A stretch of 64,000 nt of DNA, from the NCBI GenBank assembly GCA_051453625.1, contig JBOZIK010000001.1:72013977-72077976 (forward strand), given 5' to 3'. The notes beneath the pieces were generated by a model. That model ran no database searches. It was not told the DNA's origin and saw nothing but the letters and a program-made list of their open reading frames with translations. The position numbers were made by a program, and so were the translations under genes. The stretch is from Welwitschia mirabilis. Its lineage: Eukaryota; Gnetophyta; Gnetopsida; Welwitschiales. Shown here one piece after another: positions 36,080 through 47,565 of this stretch. Each line of letters opens with the position of its first letter. Position 1 is the stretch's first letter.

Positions 36080-36185
36080 GTTATTATCCCCAAAAGTTAC
36101 TTCACCATCACTATATTATTGAAACGAGGATAGCAAGCGTTTATTCTTATCATGTGTCTAGAACACCCACTATCTAGTATCATCT
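36080..36185 (-). pseudogene. Copia protease remnant with intact DSG (element F)
   Basis: The minus strand reads LDSGCSRHMI at 36146-36178, the copia aspartic protease signature with the catalytic DSG unchanged. Further on a worn GEVTFGDN-like block (GEVTFGDNN) can be read near 36100 in a neighbouring frame. Protease would cut the Gag-Pol chain. Downstream the frame is broken. Confidence 0.8.
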
Positions 36186-36899
36186 AATTCTTTCTTAAGA
36201 TTTCAAGGCTGCATGAGTAAATAAAGATGTGGCTAAGTTCTTTTTCATTCATTTCTTAGTGATTTGAGGTTTTTGATTTATTAAATTAGAATCATTTAAC
36301 TTAACAAATTTAAACCTATTATTTTCAAAGCCAAAGTATATTCATTTCTTTAAGGGATAAGAATATTAAATGTGCTTATATCTATATAGTAAAATACTTC
36401 AAACTAATTTTACCAAAAGATTGTAATTTCAGACTTGGTCAGAAAAAGTTAAGAATAAGAGAATTATTTTAATGGTTTTCTGATCCTTATTTATCAAGAG
36501 AATATCTCCTCATACCTAATAGATGATTTAGGTTGTCCTTTCCTTAGGTTAATCTTTTAGTTATCCTTTTGAAGTCCTACAAATCCTTAGATAACTCTTC
36601 TATTTTCATGTTAGCCTATTTCATCCTTAGTTGTAGATCAAATATTTGTTTTTAATATAAAACATTCTTCTTACTAATATCTATACTAATTTCATATAAT
36701 TTATCATAAGCACAAAAAATATTAGTATTTTCAAAATAATTATTATATTAAATTTTTTGTTTTATGATCATACCTGTGATTGTTTAATACTGGGAGAAGG
36801 ATTAGGATGATTTGAACTTTACTTTTTACTAGGAAAGGTGACTAATCTAATGTTTAAGAATTTATCATCACTTGATTAACTTCTTCACCTGAGTGATCA

Positions 36900-37800
36900 T
36901 TCCATGTAACCTTAAGAGCTTTCTTTTCTTTGGACTTAGATTTCTTTTCCATTATCGTGTTAGTAGATTTAGATGTAGCATGACCAAATCCTTTTCACTC
37001 ATAATATTAAATGAATGAAGATGAGCCCTTATCTTTATCATTCCTTCTTTAGAAGCCATTATTTGAATTCTTGAACTCTTTCTTCTTCTTGAGAAGTCTC
37101 TTGAAGTTGCAATCTACTAAGGCTAGATCATCATCTTCTTTATCATCATTTGAGGAATCTTCTTCATGAACATCAGTGCCTTAAGGGCAATTCTCTTCCT
37201 TTTGAAAATTTCATCTTTAGGAAGAAGGTTGGCTTCATATTCCATTAGATATCATTTTACTTCTTCAACTCTTATTCTTGCTTTCTTTTATGGATGTGAT
37301 CTTGGATCTGGACTTGGTGGTTAGACTACGCAGAATCTTCCTTACTACTGTATTTTCTGAAATTCTTTTACCTAGTTCCTACATGTTGTGGTATACTCTA
37401 CCATGGATTCTAATTATTCCATTTTAATGTTCTCAAATTGTGTAAATAAGAGTTATAGCATTTAATGTTTAATAATATTTGTTCTTTTGTGAGCTACTCT
37501 TAGATTGTCCCACATATCTTTAGTAGGCATATACTAAATTATTCTATCATACTCTTTAGTGAAAAAGGTATAAATAATTGCAGTCATTCTTGAGTATTCA
37601 TCTAAATAATTTTTTTATGATTTGCATCCCAGATGTCTCTGGGTTTTGGTACTTCTTTTTCATCTATATCTATTTTAGTCAAAGGAGTACATTCATACTT
37701 TACTATAGTCTAAATATATAGATTTAAAGAAGTCAAAAAATGCTCATGTTGGATATCTAATGAGCATAGTTACTACCATTGAAGAAAGAAGGTCTTAAAA
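36900..37800 (-). pseudogene. Copia gag remnant (element F)
   Basis: The minus strand starts near 37790 with an FNG-S-Y-A-H-type block, then KYECTPLTKIDIDEK and PKPRDIWDANHKK, which is the N-terminal gag pattern of Sirevirus-like elements. Near 36975-37008 a CCHC knuckle reads YYE, stop, KGFGHATSKST, where cysteines are replaced but the KGFGH core survives. A serine- and acid-rich region follows. The beginning lies 100 bases after the PBS, as normal. Confidence 0.8.
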
Positions 37801-37897
37801 CTCCTTGACGTTTTTTGATACCCTAAAAAGTTAAAGAATGCTATTAAAACTAATCCTACACAAAAATAAAATTTTTGTACAAATCTAGAGCAATCAA

Positions 37898-37909
37898 GCT
37901 CTAGTATCA
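37898..37909 (-). promoter_or_regulatory. Primer binding site of element F
   Basis: On the minus strand TGATACTAGAGC resembles the initiator-methionine site TGGTATCAGAGC and lies one base from the LTR end at 37911. The next bases, TTGATTGC, also fit the usual TTGGTTGC context. Confidence 0.75.
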
Positions 37910-37910
37910 A

Positions 37911-38871
37911 TTATTAGGATCTGAAGGCATTCTAGATGAGGGTTAATAGGAAATTAAAAAGTATTTTCGAATAACAAAACTTTTAGATCTAAAAACACAT
38001 GAACAGAAATCATATAAGAAATATGAAGAGAATATAAAACAAGTACACTACATTTTTATAGTAATTAGGTCAATCCTACTCCACTCTTGGGGTAAATAAT
38101 AACTATCAACTTCCTAGTTCCATTATCTCTAAAGAAATCTTATAATAACTCCATGTAGTTTGTAAAGCTTTTAGGCCACTACTCAAATCCTTAAGTGACT
38201 TATAACTAGAATTTAAGAGTGATTTTTGATATAATTATGCCTAGATAGAACATCATTTCTTAGTGTTTAGGGGCCTAAAAAATAATATTCTAGTTAAGAT
38301 AGATTACTCATTATAGTATAATAGTTTTTAGAATGTGAAGTAAGTTTAGTACAAAATAATTTTTGCAATGCACATAAATATTTTTTAAGTGGAATATACT
38401 TTATAATATAATAGAGAAGTATTTATGTATAAGAGAAATGACTAGGGTTTTCATTCTTAAAGAATGAGTTAGACATTTAAAATGAGCCACTGCAATGTTT
38501 AAATCAATAGCTAACATCTTTAAATGACTATATTTCTAGTTCAATGTATAAAAGGCTGGATATCCCATTGAGAAAACTTGGACTTCCTAATTTTAATCTA
38601 CTCCTATAAAAAAATAAAATATAGGATCAGATGTCTTAATTTTATGGGGTAGACATTCCAATATAAATTATCATAAGTAGGTTCAAACATACTAGTATTC
38701 AAACTAAATATAGAGCTAGACATCCTAGTTTCATGGAGCAGACATCCCAGTATAGACAAATGAACACTTATTTGGATGTCTGGATTTCATATGGGATATA
38801 TCATGAGCTAAATAATACTTATTTTCAGACTTACAAGTTTAATTCTCATCATTGAAAATGCATATTTCAAC
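37911..38871 (-). repeat. 5' LTR of element F
   Basis: It is the partner of 30122-31116. On the minus strand it starts GTTGAAATATG and ends CTAATAA. The exact duplicated ATGTG beyond both outer ends fixes these edges, although a TG...CA reading two bases wider cannot be excluded. Confidence 0.9.
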
Positions 38872-38876
38872 ATGTG
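38872..38876 (+). repeat. Target site duplication of element F, right copy
   Basis: ATGTG matches 30117-30121 exactly. Confidence 0.7.
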
Positions 38877-39337
38877 GTACTTAAATCTATAGTATGCTTA
38901 CCAGAAAGATATATGAAAAAGGGAGATTCTTAAGCTATCATAATCATAGTAATAGAAAAGTAATATTAGGACTAAATTAAAGGGAAGGATAAATGGTTGA
39001 ATTTAACAAATAAAGTATTGAAATCATAAAATAAGAGCACTATGATGAACAACCTTCTAAGATCTTTTCTTCTAGTTATAATCATCTTTTATAAAACAAA
39101 AGAGTATTTGTTCATATTCTATGATCATTAAGTGATCAAATGTCTTTTGATGTAGTAATGTAGACACTTTAATGCCTAACTTTAATGTAATATAGATTCT
39201 TTATGATTTTTATATAAAAAACAAACAAAAATGCAAGCATTTTTTTAATGCCTATGGCTATGTATATTGAAATGTGTGGCAGATAAGAAGTATCTTTCAT
39301 AATACTAATTTTAGATTTACCACTCAAAGAGAAATTT
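38877..39337. other. Spacer between the 5' LTRs of F and H
   Basis: The 461 bases hold no recognised coding or repeat sequence. The 5' LTRs of F (minus) and H (plus) face away from each other across it. Confidence 0.6.
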
Positions 39338-40339
39338 ATTGAGTAAAGATTCATTTTAATGATGAGTAACAGAATCCAATTAGAAACATAAACTTAGTTT
39401 AAGAACAATTTCATATAAGTTAAATATCTCAAGACAAGTAGTAAAAGTGATGGAACATTTGTAGTTTACCTTGGATGTCCAAACCTATATACAGCAAAAT
39501 GTACTGGTATATCCAACCCTTTAATCTAATATTCAGACTTGTACATGAATAAAGATATTTGGATGNNNNNNNNNNNNNNNNNNNNNNNNNNNNNNNNNNN
39601 NNNNNNNNNNNNNNNNNNNNNNNNNNNNNNNNNNNNNNNNNNNNNNNNNNNNNNNNNNNNNNNNNNNNNNNNATGATCATTAAAAATGGGACATTTAACA
39701 TTTTTTTTTCTTGGGATGTACAATCAACTATTCATTGCCATGTGAAAAAAAATTTAGATGAACATTTTACATAGGTCTCAAGGGAAAAATAACTAAGAGT
39801 TAAAAGGTAATAGCACTTTAACAAAATAAAGTTTCCTTAGGATTTTCTCTGATGGAAAACCATATATATAATCAAGTTCAAGATTTTTTAAGAGTTACCA
39901 GACTTTTAAAATTCTATCATTATATATCATGTTTAGAACTCTTTTGTTGATTATATATAAACTAAATTATGTCTTAATATTTTATCTAAATGTAATCCAT
40001 GCTAATGAATTTAAGAACCTAGGTTTACACATCATCAGACTTCTTTCTATCATTCTTTGTATTGCTTAAGTAAGAGCAAGTTTTATGATTATAGTCCTAG
40101 CTAAAGGATGATTATACTACAAGAATTTGTTGGTTAAAGAAACCAAGAGGATAAAGGCTTATGCTACCTCTTATAAGTGGATTAGGCTTAGAGAGTCAAA
40201 CCACTATAAATTCGATAGTCTTTTTTTCTACATTATTTAAGTTTTTAATTCTACACTTATTTGATCCAATTATTGTTTTAATTTTTTTAATTTAATTTTT
40301 TGATTCTATACGTATTAGGATGTTTTACAATCCTAATAA
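39338..40339 (+). repeat. 5' LTR of element H
   Basis: It begins ATTGAGTAAAGATTC (the 3' copy at 47013 has GTTGAGTAAAGATTC) and ends CCTAATAA just before the PBS. At 1.0 kb it equals the F LTRs. A run of 107 N lies at 39566-39672. A TATA-like CATATATATAATC is present near 39861. Confidence 0.85.
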
Positions 40340-40340
40340 T

Positions 40341-40352
40341 TGATACAAAAGT
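40341..40352 (+). promoter_or_regulatory. Degenerate primer binding site of element H
   Basis: TGATACAAAAGT stands where F has TGATACTAGAGC and corresponds to a worn methionine-tRNA site. Confidence 0.6.
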
Positions 40353-40394
40353 CTAGTTACTATAGATTAAGCCTTCTTCATCTTTTTCTTATTT

Positions 40395-41690
40395 TGAATT
40401 TTTAGATCAAATGGCTTTCTCAAATTTTTTGATAAGGCTAATCCATCTCCTAACTACTCTTGTTCCCAAGATCTAACTATGCCCATTGGAAATAAAGATG
40501 ACAATCTTCTTATAGTTATTAGATTATGAAATAAGAAAAATGGTGAAGCTTGGATATATTACTCCTAATCAAGTAGTCAGTGGTAAAACTATTCCAAAAT
40601 TAAGAAGTAAATGGAAGCAAGATAATAGAAGGGCTGCTAAAATAAATGATAACGCCATTAATGCCTTAATCTATTCTTTATCCTTGAAAGAATACAATCA
40701 AAGGGTACAAGGTATAATAGCCCAAGGAATCTCAAAGACCTTAAGACTTTTACATAAATGAATAAATCTTATAAAAAAATTCAAAGATGTAAATGTTAGT
40801 AACTTAGTTCAGAAACATAAGGATAAAATTTTCTGAAATAGTGTCAGATTATACCTCCAAAATAAATTACATCATGAATGGCATATGGGGGTTAGAAAAA
40901 GTCATGCCTCAGAACTAAGTTATAAGAAATATTATTAGAAGTCTCACCAAGAAAGTCAGATCCAATATTACTACCATTAAGGAAAGAAAGAACATCAACT
41001 ATATTAAGGTTGAAGAATTCAAAGGATTACTCATGGCATATAAGGCACATATATAAATAGAAAATGATCATCTAAAAAGAAGAAACATTATCCTTAAAGC
41101 TAAATCAGATGATAACAAAGATGTTTAATTGAGTAAAGACTTAGAAGACAATGACTTAGCTCTCTTGGTAAGAAACTTCAAAAAATTTCTTAAGAAAAAG
41201 AGGGGAATATCCTCTTGGCACCCCTTCAAATGAGGTATGGACAAAGATAAGAAGGTATGGTTATATTACTTTAGAATGTGAAAACATATAAAAGGATAAG
41301 CCTTTTAAATCAAAAGGCAAGAAAGTCTTGAAAGCTATTTTGGATGAGAATGATGATAGTATTCCCTCAAGAGATGAAGAGAGTTGTATTAATTTTAACC
41401 TTATTTCCTTAATAGAAGAAGTAAATAATTTAGTTGATTTAGATTCCTCAATTGATTTATCTAAGGTATCTAATTATAGGAGTGATGATGATAATGATGA
41501 TTTATCTATTGCTTATGAGAAACTATATCATGCTAGTTTAGATTTTGGAAAGAAAAAATCTTTGTCCTAAGAAATAAGTTGGTGATTTGAAAGGAAAAGT
41601 TAAAGAGGCCTCTCTAGAAATAGAATCTCTTTAGAATATATAGCCCAAGAAAAAGGTACAGCTAAATGACTTACTCATGGAAAGAAGAAT
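40395..41690 (+). pseudogene. Copia gag remnant (element H)
   Basis: The 73-codon open piece at 40540-40761 contains DNRRAAKINDNAINALIYSL and EYNQRVQG, the gag middle region of Sirevirus-like elements. A VRNIIRSLTKKVRSN block and KNINYIKVEEFKGLLMAYK follow near 40925-41050. The knuckle near 41235 is worn (GYITLECEN). The 80-codon open piece at 41328-41570 is the acidic gag tail, with ILDENDDSIPSRDEE, DDDNDDLSIAYEKLY. Stops separate the pieces. This is one of the better kept gag relics in the window. Confidence 0.85.
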
Positions 41691-41759
41691 CTGAACCATC
41701 TATTAGGATTGGAAAGAAGAACAAATGAAAAATCCGGTATTGAATACAATTTTGGTATG

Positions 41760-42048
41760 NNNNNNNNNNNNNNNNNNNNNNNNNNNNNNNNNNNNNNNNN
41801 NNNNNNNNNNNNNNNNNNNNNNNNNNNNNNNNNNNNNNNNNNNNNNNNNNNNNNNNNNNNNNNNNNNNNNNNNNNNNNNNNNNNNNNNNNNNNNNNNNNN
41901 NNNNNNNNNNNNNNNNNNNNNNNNNNNNNNNNNNNNNNNNNNNNNNNNNNNNNNNNNNNNNNNNNNNNNNNNNNNNNNNNNNNNNNNNNNNNNNNNNNNN
42001 NNNNNNNNNNNNNNNNNNNNNNNNNNNNNNNNNNNNNNNNNNNNNNNN
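41760..42048. other. Assembly gap (289 N) over the protease region
   Basis: The gap falls between the gag tail and a GCFHHMTNDKSLLETL stretch that is the back half of the protease signature. The DSG itself is hidden. Confidence 0.9.
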
Positions 42049-42130
42049 GTGGATGCTTTCATCACATGACTAATGACAAAAGCTTGTTAGAAACCCTATA
42101 AGACTATGATGATGGAGAAGTAACCTTTAT
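42049..42130 (+). pseudogene. Copia protease remnant, half hidden by the gap (element H)
   Basis: GCFHHMTNDKSLLETL matches the GCSRHMTGD region after the catalytic DSG, and GEVTFINNSKG follows at about 42115. The front of the domain lies in the run of N. Confidence 0.7.
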
Positions 42131-42399
42131 AAATAATAGCAAGGGTTACATTATTGGTAAGGAATCCATTGCTACAAGTGAATATCATCCTAAAATTCAT
42201 GATGTTTATTCAGTTAATGTTTTAAAGCAAAAAATATTGCGTATTTTCCAAATTTGTGATAGATGAAATATCATGTACTTTTATAAGGATAAATGTATTA
42301 TTAAAAATTCTTTTACTAACAGGGTTGTGTTAACTAGTAATAGATCAAAATAAGTGTATGTTACTGGTGGTTAAGATAATAATGGGGAAGGGTATTTTA

Positions 42400-43290
42400 T
42401 TGGGCAAGAAAATAAAGTTAAAATTTGGCATAGAAAGCTAAGTCATATGAATCTCAAAGACCTAAAGATGATTTCAACCAAAGAAATTAAGAATGAAATT
42501 CCCAGACTTAATGTGCAAAAGGCAAGAATTTGTAAACCATGCATGAAAGGTAAATAGTCCAAATCAAGATTCAAGCCTAAAATAGGTATTTATAAAAATC
42601 AATCTCTTGACCTTATTCATATGAACTTAGAAGATAACAATTATTTTCTATTTATGATAGATGATTTCTCTCACTTATGTTAGGTTTCATTCCTATCTAG
42701 TAAGAATGAGACATTTGATCTATTTATCAAAATTTATAAAAAAAAGTACAAAATAAAAAAGGATATACCATCAAATAAATTTAATCTTATCATGGTGATG
42801 AATTTGAAAATGAAAAATTTAAGAAGTTTTGTAACACAAATGGAATACAACATTAGATTTCAGCACCCAGATCTCTACAACAAAATGGGGCTACTAAATC
42901 AAAGAATAGACTACTTCTTGAGATGGCTTAAACTATGATAATAAGTTTGACTTAGCTTATCATTTTTGAGTTAAAGCATAAACAGTACATGTTATGTAAT
43001 TAACAAAGTCTTCTTGAAAATAGGTATGATAAAGACAACATACAAACTATGGCATGGTAAGAAACCAAATGTAAGTTACTTTAAAGTATTTGGTCGTAAA
43101 TGCTATATTCTTAGAAATAAAACTCATATAGGCAAATTTGAATAAAAAATGGATGATGGTATTTTTCTTATCTATTTTATTTCAAGAAAATAATATAAAC
43201 TATTCAATAAATCCTCTCATGAGATTGAAAAAACTATTCGTATGAAGATTGATGAATCTGACCCAAGTAGTCTAGAGAAAGAAAAAAGTG
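42400..43290 (+). pseudogene. Copia integrase remnant (element H)
   Basis: The zinc finger is legible: WHRKLSHMNLKDL, then ICKPCMKGK, giving the H-H-C-C set complete. The core shows LDLIHMNLE where the first catalytic aspartate of the family is replaced, MIDDFSHLC and SKNETFDLFIK. The Q-N-G-E block is worn (NKMGLLNQRIDYF). The linker near 43075-43240 (VSYFKVFGRKCYILR, then GKFE and SIKIDE-type blocks) parallels F. Stops and frameshifts are frequent. Confidence 0.85.
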
Positions 43291-43509
43291 ATAAAAGCAT
43301 AAGCATTTCTTCAACTTTACAAGTTAGTACTAGATCTTATACTTAGTCTCAGTTTGGCTCCTCTTAAGATGATCAAAGATGTTCATGTATACCAATTGAG
43401 AACTTGAAGGGACCACCCTAAAAATGCCTTTTAATTGATCCTTCTGAAGTAATCACTAGTGGAAGTGATAAGCACATCAATCAAAGGTTTTTTTTCTTTT
43501 TATCTAACA

Positions 43510-44375
43510 TTGAACCAAATACTTTTTAGGAAGCAAAAAAATATGAGTCATGGATGTTAGGCATGAAAAAGAAACTTAATTAGTTTCAATGAAATAAAGT
43601 ATGAAACCTAGTCTCTTAGCCAAAAGGAAAGTAGGTTATTGGTACAAAATGGATATTCAAGAACAAGAGAGATGAAGGTCATAACATTATTCAAAATAAA
43701 TCAAGATTAGTAGTTCAATGATACTATTAATAAGAAGGAATAGATTATAGTTAGATATTTTATCCTATTGCTAGGTTAAAAGCTATTCATATGTTGCTTT
43801 CCTATGCATGTTTTCATAGAATAAAATTATTCTAAATGGATGTCAAAAGTGCTTTGCTAAATGGTTTTATAAATGAAGAGGTCTATGTAGCTCAATCTCT
43901 AGGCTTCATTAATTCTAAATTTTTTATTATGTTTATAAGTTAAATAAGGATCTATATTATTTAAAACAAGCGCCTAGAGCTTGATTTAATAGATTGAATT
44001 CCTTTCTCTCAAATAATGTTTTTTCAAAAGGTAGTGCTGATCCAACACTATTTATTAAAAGAGATAAAGAAAACATTCTTATATCCTAGATCTATATAGA
44101 TGATATTGTTTTTGGTTCCACTAAGAACTCTCTTACTTTTGACTTTGCTAACTTCATGCAAAATGAATTTGAAATGAGATTAGTAGGAGAATTAAATTTT
44201 TTCTTAGGTTTACAAATAAAACAAAATAAGAATGCAATTTTTATTTGTCAATACAAGTATGTTCATGATATTCCTATTAAATATAGTATGAGGGAATGTA
44301 AAGATACCTTAACTCCTATGTCCACAAATGTTAAAGTAAGCAAAGATAAACTTGAAAAGAAAGTAAATTAAAAAT
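43510..44375 (+). pseudogene. Copia reverse transcriptase remnant (element H)
   Basis: Blocks in order are EAKKYESWMLGMKKKLN, GTKWIFKNKRDEG, NKSRLVVQ, MDVKSALLNGFINEEVYVAQ, and near 44095 IYIDDIVFGSTKNSL. The catalytic YxDD pair is therefore intact, but the codon just before it is a stop (TAG for CAG). From 44156 a 71-codon open piece reads MQNEFEMRLVGELNFFLGL and TPMSTNVKVSKDK. Copia RT is certain. The protein is broken in at least four places. Confidence 0.9.
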
Positions 44376-44389
44376 TGTGTTAAGGTCTC

Positions 44390-44960
44390 ATAGAAATCTT
44401 ATTATATGTCACTACTAGTTGATCTGATATTGCCGATAGTATTGAACTCTATGTTAGATATCAAGTTGTTCCTAGAGAATTGCATCTTATCCATATTAAA
44501 AGAATCCTAAGGTATTTAAAGTTTACTTAGAACTATGGTCTTTGGTATGATTACAACACAATACTAGATCTAATAGGATGCAATGATGCTAATTGAGAAG
44601 GTTATTCTAATGATAGAAAAATCATTAATGGTGCTTATTTTAATATGAGTAACTGTCTAGCTTCTTGGTTAGTAGAAAACAAACTATAACTTGCTTGTCT
44701 ACTTGTCCAGTTACATACATAGTTATAGGAATGTGCTATACTTAGTTGCTTTGGATGAAGCAAATGATGACTAACTTTATTGTAAAATTTAGCAAAATTA
44801 AAATTTATTATGGTAACACTAGCATAATAAACATAATTAAGAACCTTGTTCAACACTCAAGAACCAAACATATAAATATTATACATCACTTCATTAGAGA
44901 ATATGTTCAAAATAATAATACGATCCTTGAATGATTTCAACTAATAAACAAATTATTCAC
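44390..44960 (+). pseudogene. Copia RNase H remnant (element H)
   Basis: The reading begins LLYVTTS, HLIHIKRILRYLKFT, then YGLWYDYNT, IGCNDAN, SNDRKIINGAYFNMSNCLASW. The first catalytic aspartate is kept as NDAN. The end near 44850 shows NTQEPNI-type KHINI residues in the expected place. Stops occur inside the DAN-EG block and later. Confidence 0.85.
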
Positions 44961-45499
44961 ATCATGAGTAAGAGATTAATTGAAAAAAATTCATGTTTTT
45001 CTAATAAAAACTTAACTTGGGAAATAATTCCACTTTAATATGATTTAAGCAAATTTTCTCAATCCTACCTTTGTCATCTTCTAAAATTTTCGCCAATAAA
45101 TATGCCTACTTTTATACTTATTTTTAGGTCTTATCTGGATGTCTCAGTCTTTTAATTAGATAACCAACTATGAATAACTGGTGTTTTGAATCAAATATTC
45201 CATGGAAATCCCATTCATCTTTCTAGATATTTGACTATTAATTATCCTTTAAAATTAAGCTATTTTTCAAATGTCCCACCCCATGCATTCAAACAAATTT
45301 TTTTTAGATGAGTGAATTTTTTAAAACCTATATGTCTTGACTTGAAAAGCTACATGTTTAGCTGTGATGTAGAGATGAACCCATGAATGTTTCATTGAGT
45401 TTATAGAATGTCTTTGCCTTCTTGATTTTTTTTCATTCTTTCTTTCTCATTCCTTTCAGTTCTCTCTTATTACCTTGAGTTTTTCTTACTCTCTTCAAT

Positions 45500-46610
45500 T
45501 CATACATCATGATAAATCTAAATTCTCAATTTTTATAAAAGGAAATAATCCAACATTAGAAGAAGATTATTTCTTTTGAAATCAAGAAAAATTAGATTGG
45601 ATTCTTCTTCAAAAGACCATTAGGTATAGAAAGACACATAGAATTCTACTCCTTTTATCATGAGCTCAAGTTAAAGCATAAATTTTTAGAAAAAGGCTAA
45701 ATGTATGCTCTTAGTTTAAATACATAATCCTTAGTAAAAATGGTATTATTGTTTTATTGTAATGGCATTTTTGATAAAAGAAATTGAAAGTTTGTCTTCA
45801 AAGTATATGGAAGAATCATTGAAGTAGATTTGAAAATTATTTCACTAATTACTAATTCTTCGAAGGATGAATTCATTAGAAAAATTAACACAGTAGCCTC
45901 CCTTCAAGAGGTAATTTCTAAAGATGTTATTATAAAAGAATTGTATGGTAAAAGAGTTAACTAGAAAGCTAATATTCTAACCAATTAGTTAAATCCTTTT
46001 TAAGAAATTATTTTTCAGATATCTATTGATAACTTGGTTTCTAAGCTTAGGCACAAGGGTGAAGTGTCACTCCTTTGTGCATATATTATATTCTACTTAG
46101 GCATGGATGTTAGAATTAACTTGTATAAATTTATTATCTATTATATTAGTTAGATTTTCATGACCAGTCACTCTAGCCTACCATTTAGGGAATTACTTAT
46201 AGATATTCTTGAAAAGCATTAATTCATTATTTAGAAAGATGAAGAGTTATTAACGGTAATAAATCCACTTGAATCATTTTCTCTTAAGAAAATGAATATT
46301 TTCTTAGAAGTAATTGGACCTTCACCTCCTCCAAAAAAGAAGCAGCACATAGAAGATGGTCTACAAACTAATCTTAAATGATATTATTTATAGATTTATT
46401 TAGAGTCTTTAGGATTTAGTAGATAAANNNNNNNNNNNNNNNNNNNNNNNNNNNNNNNNNNNNNNNNNNNNNNNNNNCAAATTTAGAAGAAGAAAAAGCT
46501 TCAAGGAAGCCTACATCTTCTTCTTATCATGATGATTCTTCTAGCTAGATTTTTTATCTTTCATCCTCTATTTCTACTTCTTATTCATTGTGTTTTCTCT
46601 CTTGTCTTAA
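45500..46610 (+). pseudogene. Post-pol reading frame of element H
   Basis: From about 45755 to 46380 a largely legible frame reads FYCNGIFDKRN, KVYGRIIEVDLKIISLITNS, then LVSKLRHKGEVSLLCAYIIF, DVRINLYKFIIYYIS, KDEELLTVINPLESFSLKK and GPSPPPKKKQ. The second half is mirrored in F. The pattern recalls the extra frame after pol in Sirevirus-like elements. A polar tail continues beyond the 50-N gap at 46428 with SRKPTSSSYHDDSSS. Its role is unknown. Only a few stops are seen in 600 bases, fewer than in the pol genes around it. Confidence 0.65.
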
Positions 46611-46819
46611 TTCTAATCTTTTGTATTTTCAATGATGATAAAGGAGGATAATATATTGTGTATCTAACATTATTAATTCTTTAATGTAAATTACAAAACT
46701 AGTTACTACAATTGTTTATTCTTGTAAATATTGTGTAAATTTTCAAATTATATTTTTCTTATTATCTCTTATACTATGTTTGCACAATTTCTCTTTACAT
46801 ATTTAAACAAGTAATATAA

Positions 46820-46857
<38 letters not shown>

Positions 46858-46858
46858 C
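46820..46858 (+). repeat. Compound TA/CA microsatellite
   Basis: About ten TA units are followed by about nine CA units. It lies in the 3' untranslated part of H, 140 bases before the PPT. Confidence 0.95.
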
Positions 46859-46997
46859 AATTGTTTTATTTCTAGCCATGTATTAGATGCATATATATAG
46901 TTGTTTTGGATCAAGTGTGTTGTGCAAGTAAATTTAATCAAATTGGATGTTGAACTAAGGAGGTGCATTTTTCCTACTTCTTATAATTATCATCATT

Positions 46998-47012
46998 AAA
47001 AAGGGGGAGATT
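46998..47012 (+). promoter_or_regulatory. Polypurine tract of element H
   Basis: AAAAAGGGGGAGATT directly precedes the 3' LTR start GTTGAGTAAAG. It is the least altered PPT in the window. Confidence 0.9.
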
Positions 47013-47565
47013 GTTGAGTAAAGATTCATTTCAATAATAAGCAATGGATCCTAATCAAGAACATGAACTCAGTTTAAGAACATTATTATGCAAATCAAAT
47101 ATNNNNNNNNNNNNNNNNNNNNNNNNNNNNNNNNNNNNNNNNNNNNNNNNNNNNNNNNTCTGTATGTAGCAAAATGTATTAGGATATCTAGCCCTTTAAT
47201 CCAAGACATCTGAGCTTGTACATAGATAAATATACTAGGATATCCTTTTATAAACCTAAGATGTCTCAACCAATAATCTGTATTTTGTACTAGTATTTTC
47301 AAATCTTATAATTAAGATATCTTACTCCTCCATTTGACATTTTGTCTTTAGACATCTGATCAATTATCCATTATCACATAAAAAACATTNNNNNNNNNNN
47401 NNNNNNNNNNNNNNNNNNNNNNNNNNNNNNNNNNNNNNNNNNNNNNNNNNNNNNNNNNNNNNNNNNNNNNNNNNNNNNNNNNNNNNNNNAGATAAACATT
47501 TTACATAGATATCAAGGAAAAAATGGCTAAGAGTTAGAAGGCAATGATACTCTCATCAAAATAAT
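47013..47565 (+). repeat. Truncated 3' LTR of element H
   Basis: It matches 39338 onward to about 39832 (last shared word CAAAATAA) and then ends abruptly. Two gaps (47103-47158, 47390-47489) lie inside. The missing 510 bases mean no target duplication can be checked. Confidence 0.85.

Larger units (their letters stand above)
30122..38871 (-). mobile_element. Element F: full-length Sirevirus-like Ty1/copia element
   Basis: Two LTRs (30122-31116 and 37911-38871), a PPT, a PBS and a matching 5-bp target duplication bound an 8.75 kb unit on the minus strand. In minus order it carries gag with a CCHC-like knuckle, protease, integrase, RT, RNase H and an extra post-pol reading frame. Copia order (integrase before RT), the length, and the extra frame place it with Sirevirus-like elements (inference). 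All frames are broken. A 100-N gap lies inside integrase. Confidence 0.88.
39338..47565 (+). mobile_element. Element H: Sirevirus-like Ty1/copia element with truncated 3' LTR
   Basis: H carries 5' LTR, PBS, gag, protease, integrase, RT, RNase H, a post-pol frame, PPT and part of the 3' LTR in plus orientation. It shares the PPT, LTR-end sequence (CCTAATAATTGATAC) and post-pol frame with F and is clearly the same family. Homology of the 3' LTR stops near 47565, about 510 bases short. Gaps lie at 39566, 41760, 46428, 47103 and 47390. Confidence 0.88.
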
